Source of the DNA: Physocladia obscura
Lineage: Eukaryota > Chytridiomycota > Chytridiomycetes > Chytridiales > Chytriomycetaceae
DNA: 15,118 nucleotides
Reading direction: 5' to 3'
NCBI GenBank assembly: GCA_027596945.1
Contig: JADGJH010000712.1
Coordinates: forward strand, 1-15,118
A program made the position numbers and the translations under genes. Shown piece by piece: positions 9,501 through 15,118 of this stretch. The notes under the pieces are model-generated. The model worked only from the letters and a program-made list of their open reading frames with translations, had not been told where the DNA came from and did no database searches. Numbering within the stretch: position 1 is the first letter of the stretch; the number at the start of each line of letters is the position of its first letter.

Positions 9501-12500
9501 GGTCATCCTTTAGAGTGGGATACAAAATGGTTCGAACAACGTCGGATATTTCCGGCCTCATACGTCGCTGGACTTCAAGTGTTTGTAGTGGAAACTTTGC
9601 TTCCGGTTCTTGAAGGCGCTCAAACAAGGACACGTCAAGGCGATATTTGATGCCTTGAGAGTTTTCATTGCTTAACTCATGGACTGCAATTCGCGGACGG
9701 AGCTGCAAATGGTCACTACAATAGAGCAGAATAAGTGACCAAAATGCAAAATCAAAGAATTACACACCCAATCAAAATCAATTGCTGCACATCTGGATGC
9801 ATCGCAGCAAGAATATGTGCCTCCAAAACTTCTCCAGCCTCTTCGCAAATAATGATTTTGGGTCCAACAGCCTGGATCAAACTGTGATACTTTGCTGCTC
9901 CAGTTGTCGTAGCTGCCACAATATTCAAGGAACGCAGGAAGACTGCATCGCAGTCACGATAACATCCTTCTAACTGCATCCTCAGATTTTCCACCTTGTC
10001 TTGCAGGGACTTCAGGCCCAGCAAACTGTCTCGAGGAATGTAATCACGCCAATGATTCAAGAGAGTATATCTTTCCGTCTTGGACATTTCCCACACGTTT
10101 GATTCCTTCAAGAGATCTTCCAATTCGCGTTCACACCTGCCATTAGGAACAACTTGCTTATTATCAAAATGGTGATCAATTGTGCCTCCTGATAACCAAA
10201 ATCTAAGCACATCATCCTTTTGCACTCTCTTGCCCGAAAGTCCGACTATGTTAAATCCAGACTTTTGGGACTCTGCTAAAAAAAATTTTCCATCCATGAA
10301 CGACTCGTATTGATCATAATTATGTACTTGCAAATGAGCCTTCACTTCACTCCATGCCAAATATTTCTTCTCAATACACTCGTTATATTCCTTCAACTGC
10401 TCTTCGCACGTTGTAAACTCGTCACGAACTTTGCGAATACTAAATCCGTTATGTTGAATAGTTGCATTCTTGGTAAGTTCTTTGAGCAGTAACGGTTCGA
10501 TGCTAGGATTGGAAGAGTTTCCAAGACGAACAATCTGTTTGACATCTGCGTCAATCAAGTCGGTCAAGAACTGATCTAATGCATGATTCGTGAAACAAAT
10601 CAATAGAAGAGGATTCGTTGGACTCGTTTTCGCTTTGTTTGCCAAAAGGGCGAGAACAGTTTGAACTCCAACATAAGATTTGCCTGTTCCAGGAGGTCCT
10701 TTTTAAACTTTATTAGCAAGACGAGGAAATAGAACATATGAATCACCTTGAATGCAAGCAAGTTCAGACGTCAATGCTGAAACAAGAGCGCGAGCTTGTC
10801 CATCGTCAAGTGTAGAATATTCTTTAAGTGACTGAACAGTACGCGCGCGAGAAGTTGGATTATGAGGGTCTAACAAGACTCCGCTGCTGACTTTTGAACA
10901 GATTGACGTCAAATCAAAGAAAAAGTCTGGAACAGTAGAGTATAATGGAAGTGGGACAACCATCAACCCGTCCTCGTCGCGTTCGGGCTCGGTTTCCGGA
11001 GAGATGAGGCTCTTGAACGGAAGCGAAGATGGATCCATCTGTGTATAAAAATATCAGAAATCAATTTCCTGGAAGTTTCGCACCTTTTGCAACCCTCCAA
11101 CACGGATCTGTATCCTTCAAACATAATTTGATTCGCCTCAATCAAATACCCCATCTTGAATCCATTCGTCTTCATCAGCATGTGTAGAAGTTCATTTGTC
11201 ATAAACTGCCCTGGAATTTGAACCAGAATCTCACAATCTCCCTTTGTCATGTTTTGCATATTCCGTTCCACAACAATTGCAAACACAATCTCCATACCGC
11301 TCATAACAGGAATCTCTGTCTCTTGTAACACGAGAACAATCAGCATACCAAACTCAAGCCTTCCACTGCGTTTCCAGAACTGAACCTTGTCATTTTTGGA
11401 AGACATCTTACTCAAAACAAAAGGAGCTTGAAAGTTGACTCGGGCACAAACTTTCTGATGGTTCAATTCAAATCCACCGATGCGGACACCGCTGTAAACA
11501 TTCACATCGATTTGCTGGGCTTCTGCGAATATGGATGACTTAGAACGAACATTCAAAGTTCCGCGGAGTCTGTCGTTGGATATTTTGACTCCACTTTGGA
11601 AAGCGGGATCAACCAAATATGATATAAAGCCCATAATATTGGCACGAACGGGTCTTACAAGATCTTCGCGGAGAAGGCGAAAATGTGTGTCAAGAAGGCG
11701 CTCAGGTCCTGGAGGAAGCCAGTGTGCTTGTTGAACAGTCTGGTAATTTCCAGGCAAAGATGGTTGGATTGTTGACAAAATTTCGTCTTTTGTTGGAATA
11801 ACAGAAATTTCTTTGATGTGGAGAAAGTCGTTGCTGTGGACTACTGGGTCTCCGGCTACTTTTAGTCGCGCATTTCCTGCTAAGATCCAAGGATGACCAC
11901 GCGTCGCTTGAGTTTGTTTCGTAGAGACGGAATGATCGAAAGCAGACAAAAGTCGACCAAGATGCTTTTCATGTCTAGCTTTGTTGATGATGCTGCGGAC
12001 CCTTTCCAGTTCTCTGATAGCAATTCTGCAGACATACTTGGTATCTTGAGGGGTGGAAGTTACGCTGGAGCTGACCTGGGAAAGCTGCATACCTAGGCGA
12101 TCAACAGCAGTGGCCACATATTCTTCGTAAGCCAGATTGGGAAAAAATTGAAGAAACTCATACAGAAAACGGATCAAGGGTAGAATGACTTGAACAAACG
12201 CAAGTGGAACGCGCGTACTTGAGTCACGAGCAAGTATACTGGATAAAGAAAGGGTTGAATCCTCTGTGTCACACGTTAATGTTGAATTGTCATAAACAGA
12301 TAACAGACCAACACTTCCTTGTTCCAGGCATTGATCAATACAGTCCCCATACATCGTGGAGACTTTTTCAAGACTTTTAACTATAATTCCAAACAGGCCA
12401 GATACTTGAATATGCATCGGGCTGTTAGCTATGTTATCGTTAGTTAAGGAAACAAGAAGTGGAACCAAAGCGCGTTGAAACGAGAATTTTGCAACACCCC

Positions 12501-13122
12501 TGTTTCCAAAACCAACCCTGGAGACGGATGCAATGGAATATTGACTTGAAAGTAGGTGATTCAATAGACTCGTCACGTGACTTTTGAATTCAGTACCTCC
12601 CAACACAGCGACAACGCCGCTCGCGTCTCCTTCTACAGCATCCAACAAAGATTGGCAAAACTGTTGAGCTTGGTTTGGATGCACCATTTGACGCGATTGA
12701 TTGTAATTTGCTAAAATGCCGTGCCAAACCTTTGAACTTGAAGAATGGAAATCCTGTGCTTCAGATCTTGGAAGCGATGCGAGCATCAATGAGCCTCTAT
12801 AACTGACTGCCTGCGATTGTAGTAAAGCGTTTGTAGCATCAGAGTACTTTGCAGCGAGTTGATCTGACGTGGGTGTTTCTTGATCCTCGAGTAAAGAAGT
12901 AGGTTCGGGAACGTGGAGGAAATGGCATTCATTTCCGTTTTTGCAGTAGCCCGTTTTCCAGAAGAAGTTGCATGGAGCATTGATCTTGTTTTGACTTGTT
13001 TGTTTTAACGGTGTTGAGCGAGATGACGGCAAATCGTGGCTGCGTTTACACTGGTTTCCCTTGTTGCACGAGCCTGGTTTTCCGTTGAAGAAGCGGCACG
13101 GAAGGTGCGACTGCAGATTCAT
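6564..13122 (-). CDS. ZNFX1/Hrr1-like NFX1-type zinc-finger SF1 helicase, five coding exons
   Basis: Coding exons on the minus strand are 13122-11084, 11038-10747, 10698-9768, 9715-7604 and 7572-6564, about 2,120 residues. The first ATG after a probable 5' UTR intron starts the protein. Visible in order: two CCCH fingers; a conserved segment before the helicase (LPPGPERLLDTHFRLL); Walker A GPPGTGKS assembled across an intron; motif Ia (TNHALDQFL); motif II CEEAGEVLEAH; motif III ILIGDHLQLRP, also split by an intron; motif IV VQRRMRPEI; motif V STIDNFQGEE; motif VI NVLLSRAQHG; a Cys-rich NFX1 array; a RING-like cluster; and a C-terminal RZ finger. This is the ZNFX1 family (human ZNFX1 is of similar size), whose members bind RNA in small-RNA silencing or antiviral sensing. 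That role here is inferred from family. The exon 1/2 join is off by one base, so the gene is either misassembled there or damaged. All other joins keep frame. Confidence 0.93.
6615..6704 (-). other. C-terminal RZ-type zinc finger
   Basis: The residues CENGHPYTIGECGG followed by CPEC and IGG match the RZ finger named after RNF213 and ZNFX1. Likely ligands are the Cys and His of CENGH, the Cys of GEC and a Cys of CPEC. In RNF213 this finger is needed for ubiquitin transfer; a similar role here is inference. Only 16 residues follow the last GG before the stop. Confidence 0.88.
7573..7603 (-). other. 31-nt intron before the last coding exon
   Basis: Donor AAGAT|GTAAGT (perfect consensus) and acceptor TTATAG|AAAG, phase 2, joining ...TTEK to IKLTVFELRW. 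The acceptor four bases further on gives an immediate stop, so 31 nt is the only frame-keeping choice seen. This is close to the lower limit for spliceosomal introns in most lineages. Confidence 0.8.
7678..7815 (-). other. RING-like Cys/His cluster after the NFX1 array
   Basis: The segment starts with LTCGHVFTIETLDG and ends with LPVCPQCRTRI. This is the CGH...CPxC arrangement seen at the same place in many ZNFX1-family proteins. It has fewer ligands than a complete RING, so E3 ligase activity cannot be claimed. Confidence 0.6.
7912..8805 (-). other. NFX1-type zinc-finger array
   Basis: A stretch of about 298 residues contains 50 cysteines, many in the NFX1 pattern (CGH-x-C-x3-C and similar), for example CGHICPQRCH, CDHPCVKRCG, CQHTCKSTCG, CRHVCKQSC, CNHKCGDPC and CGHQCPTVCG. 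It directly follows the helicase, as in ZNFX1 and Hrr1. Such arrays bind zinc and are thought to contact nucleic acid or proteins. Confidence 0.9.
8917..10698 (-). other. SF1 (UPF1-like) helicase core region of the ZNFX1-like protein
   Basis: Walker A occupies 10747 plus 10698-10676 across the 48-nt intron. Motif II (CEEAGEVLEAH) begins at 9847; the family has this EEAG form instead of DEAD. Motif III is split by the intron 9767-9716. Motif V (STIDNFQGEE) lies at about 9066-9034 and motif VI (NVLLSRAQHG) at 8946-8917. All catalytic motifs are intact, so an active ATPase is expected if the gene is expressed in frame. Between motifs IV and V is a loop of about 70 residues rich in D, S and E. 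Confidence 0.9.
9716..9767 (-). other. 52-nt intron splitting helicase motif III
   Basis: Donor TTGG|GTGTGT and acceptor TTGTAG|TGACC, phase 2. Splicing restores LILIGDHLQLRP, the conserved motif III; two other GT sites in the same run would break the frame. Confidence 0.92.
10699..10746 (-). other. 48-nt intron splitting the Walker A glycine
   Basis: Donor CAAG|GTGATT, branch-like TGCTAATAA and acceptor AAAAAG|GACC. It contains an in-frame TAA. Removing it joins ...ACIQG to PPGTGKS, so the conserved motif itself confirms the splice. Confidence 0.93.
11039..11083 (-). other. 45-nt intron 1 of the coding region, frame conflict at its donor
   Basis: Donor AAAAG|GTGCGA and acceptor TACACAG|ATGG bracket 45 nt that is itself open in the upstream frame. 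Upstream exon phase is 2 but the downstream frame (MDPSSLPFK...) needs phase 0. One extra base in the run AAAAGG would repair the join. See the related finding. Confidence 0.65.
12913..13098 (-). other. Tandem CCCH zinc fingers at the helicase N terminus
   Basis: Finger 1 uses C9, C19, C25 and H29 (C-x9-C-x5-C-x3-H) and finger 2 uses C51, C60, C66 and H70 (C-x8-C-x5-C-x3-H, the classical spacing). Both carry the N-[FG]-N/K type loop residues and aromatic residues usual in RNA-binding CCCH fingers. Finger 1 has one extra residue in its first loop. In this family they would add RNA contacts to the helicase; that is inference. Confidence 0.9.
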
Positions 13123-13126
13123 TCGG

Positions 13127-13168
13127 CTGATGATTGCATTAACGATTGATCAAGGTGCGGTTTCTTAC
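13127..13168 (-). other. Probable 42-nt intron in the 5' UTR of the helicase gene
   Basis: On the minus strand the donor is AAG|GTAAGA and the acceptor ATCATCAG, with a branch-like TTAAT about 15 nt before the acceptor. The acceptor lies only four bases upstream of the proposed ATG (13122-13120). The upstream open stretch joins out of frame to a stop, so this intron is taken as untranslated. Confidence 0.6.
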
Positions 13169-13439
13169 CTTGTATTTGTTTGAGTACAACAAGTGATATT
13201 ACTGAAATTCGAATGAGTTGTACAAAGGCACTGTCTGGTGATTGAATTTTAACTTTGACAATTGTTGGTTTTTGGGTAGTCAAAACAATAATAAATTGGT
13301 GCAACTACCCTTTAACTCCCAAAATCAATAACAAATCAATGTTGGGTGAAATGCAGATGGAAGGGTGGTGAAAATACCCCACATTGCTAGATTTTATTGT
13401 TAGAAACTCTGAAATGATATGTGTATTGCACAATCATGC
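13169..13439. other. Upstream region of the helicase gene
   Basis: No gene is supported. It presumably holds the minus-strand transcription start and the first untranslated exon. The minus-strand open stretch reaching 13304 has no ATG start and joins out of frame, so it is not coding. No convincing TATA box is visible. Confidence 0.4.
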
Positions 13440-14455
13440 AATCATTAAAGTAACCAATTTTGCAGCTTTGGAGATGAAATGACCACAACCAGCACCCTCT
13501 GCATGATGGTTAAACTTGATATGGACAATCAGATCCATTTTTTAGATTAGCTGCATGAAATTTATGGGAATCTTGATGAAAAGGAGTACTTGCAATGCAT
13601 TAAAAACCACTACATCAATCCTTTGACAAACCCATGTACTTATGCCACTGCCATTGAAAACAATCAAAACCTGCTCTGGCATGCAACTTTTTACAATTTT
13701 TGTGGTACCACATTGTATTATCCAATCATGCATAGTGATGAAGCAATTCTAATCACACATAGCAACTCAAAAAATTCAGAAAAAATGTTGCCAGTGCACT
13801 TTTTGCCACTCTACCAACTAAACCTATGGCTGTTCAATGCCTCATTTGCACACTCCATGAATATTTTCATGCACTGATTCAATCTGCACATTATGTTGGT
13901 GCAACATTTTGCAAAATGCAAACAAAACAGTTTGCAACCACATCACAAGTGTTGATATTCTAGTAAATTTATCAGAAGCTTGATAGTAGACTTTAAATTT
14001 GAGAATTGAGTGAGTTTTATATTTGTTAAGATTCTACAGTAAAAAAGAAATCCAAAGCCCTCTTGATAGCCTTTGTGTGTTTCCAGGCATTTGAACAGTA
14101 TAGTAAGTGGAGGTATGGACATGCTAAAATGACAGATGCAGCCAAACACAATCTCTTTCACCCAAAACAGCAATCACTTTTGGACTGGAATTGCATGCAG
14201 ACATTGTACTCCTCTAATCACATGTCCACTATGGTCCAATAATGACTTCTCACATGTTGCAGTATCAGAAACTACAACAGAGTCACTCCCTGAGGAAGCA
14301 AAGATGAGTACTTGTTTCTGAAATTGACTGAAATGCAAAACAAAACAAAACAAGTTCAAGCACTGAAGTTCTGGAAATCCCAAATAGGCAGTCAATACAC
14401 TGATTGCAAGTGGAGCTACCATCTTGTTGAATCCTGCAAAGTTGGATTCACTTGA
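13440..14455 (+). pseudogene. Unidentified protein-coding remnant, plus strand
   Basis: A plus-strand frame is open from 13551 to 13874 after a TAG at 13548-13550 and includes EIYGNLDEKEYLQCIKNHY, NNQNLLWHATFYNF and LWLFNASFAHSMNIFMH. Past the stop it continues with several stops to about 13980. A second frame runs 14045-14452 with stops only at 14240-14245 (two) and 14291, and reads KWRYGHAKMTDAAKHNLFHP and VQALKFWKSQIGSQYTDC. The amino-acid composition looks protein-like and not random. At least one frameshift and several stops make it dead. I do not recognise the family; a transposon protein is possible because a related fragment lies near position 270. Confidence 0.45.
14337..14356. repeat. 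Short (CAAAA)n microsatellite
   Basis: About three to four CAAAA units in tandem inside the unidentified remnant. It may be a site of length change but is still read through by the local frame. Confidence 0.5.
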
Positions 14456-14558
14456 ACTGGTGGAATTGGCACAATAAAGTATAATTTAGTTTTAAAATCT
14501 TACTATTTATTTCAAAGAATAGAACATTTTCAATCTGTGCTCTGATTTATTTTAACAG

Positions 14559-14929
14559 ACTGCTATCTTATTTGAAACAGAGCTCATTCAAACAAAAGCA
14601 GTGCTTGTTGTATCCTGTATATTTAAAGCCTTTATATGCCTTTCAGGCATAAGATAGCCACTCTAAGAGTTATTATGAAGAAAAGAAATACTGAGAACAG
14701 TAAACTAGATGAAAAAGAATGGTTGGCATGGGGATTGATTGCAAATCCTTCGCTAAAACAGTTGGACAGCACCTTTACCATTGACTTGCCAAAACTGGTA
14801 TGATTTTTTTTTGTTTACATCTGTAAATATTAATACATATATATATGTTTCTTATTTCTCATTTTGTGTACTAAGGAACTTGATGGATTCAAGTTGGAAA
14901 TCCTTATATGTTTCAAAGGCATGGCTTAG
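14559..14929 (+). CDS. Possible last three exons of an unrecognised small gene
   Basis: Exon-like pieces are 14559-14609, 14647-14797 and 14876-14929. Boundaries are TTAACAG|ACTG, GTT|GTATCC, CCTTTCAG|GCAT, CTG|GTATGA and GTACTAAG|GAAC, giving introns of 37 and 78 nt. The middle exon is open through HKIATLRVIMKKRN and EWLAWGLIANPSLKQLD and joins in phase to ELDGFKLEIL..., ending at TAG 14927-14929. The segment ANPSLKQLD is mildly leucine-rich-repeat-like. No start codon or 5' part is identified, and the preceding sequence is pseudogenic, so it may be a relic. Confidence 0.3.
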
Positions 14930-15024
14930 TCACAAGTCAGCATTATTCAACAGTGCATAGTATTGACTGTGCTGATTGATGAAATTTCAATGTCTTTGTG
15001 GTGAGAGTTAACAGAATGAAACAA

Positions 15025-15118
15025 GTAATGCAAACAAAAATAATAAATAAATAAAAGATACTTCATTATTATTATTTTGATCCAAATTAAATAAATAAAT
15101 AATAAATAGATATTTTTT
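15025..15118. repeat. AATA/ATT simple-sequence repeat at the right end
   Basis: Runs of AATAAATAAATA and ATTATTATT on the plus strand. Low-complexity sequence with nothing coding. Confidence 0.75.

Noticed and set aside
11038..11103. Donor at 11103 as the true end of exon 1
   Set aside because: It keeps phase, but removes the conserved VLEG segment and is a weak donor (CC|GTGTTG). A missing base at the better donor is more likely.
13119..13304. Upstream extension of the helicase reading frame
   Set aside because: It lacks an ATG, and joining it through the 42-nt intron gives an immediate stop after the junction; the ATG at 13122 directly precedes the CCCH fingers.

Overview
The window is nuclear eukaryotic DNA, most likely fungal. 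It holds one large gene interrupted by very short GT-AG introns, a decayed Ty3/gypsy chromovirus, and several stop-riddled gene remnants in AT-rich flanks. There is no sign of prokaryotic operons, ribosome binding sites, tRNAs, rRNAs or CRISPR arrays. The fungal call rests on the compact introns and on the architecture of the large protein (N-terminal CCCH fingers fused to a ZNFX1/Hrr1-type helicase). I cannot name the species.

Layout, left to right. Positions 1-1740 are AT-rich DNA with short open stretches that I do not recognise; one of them (267-298) resembles a segment near 13.67 kb. Positions about 1740-5170 hold a minus-strand, 5'-truncated chromovirus: reverse transcriptase, RNase H, integrase, a remnant chromodomain, a purine tract and the start of the 3' LTR. 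The whole pol lies in a single frame broken by eleven internal stop codons but by no frameshift. Positions 5400-5740 carry a plus-strand remnant that looks like leucine-rich repeats of the ribonuclease-inhibitor type, including a spliceable intron. Positions 5740-6480 show further exon-like pieces without a consistent frame.

Positions 6564-13122 (minus strand) are the main gene, a ZNFX1/NFX1-type zinc-finger SF1 helicase of about 2,120 residues in five coding exons, with a probable intron in the 5' UTR. Domain order is two CCCH fingers, an N-terminal region, an SF1 helicase core, a long Cys-rich NFX1 finger array, a RING-like Cys cluster and a C-terminal RZ finger. Relatives act in small-RNA pathways (fission yeast Hrr1, nematode ZNFX-1) or in antiviral sensing (mammalian ZNFX1). 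One base appears to be missing at the exon 1/2 junction. Positions 13440-14455 (plus) are an unidentified pseudogene, and 14559-14929 may be the last exons of another small gene.

The most useful observations are the very short introns (31, 42, 45, 48 and 52 nt), the one-base frame conflict in the helicase gene, and the retroelement whose damage falls at CpG-type positions, including the integrase active site. A link between the helicase and silencing of the neighbouring element is possible from family knowledge, but nothing in this sequence demonstrates it.
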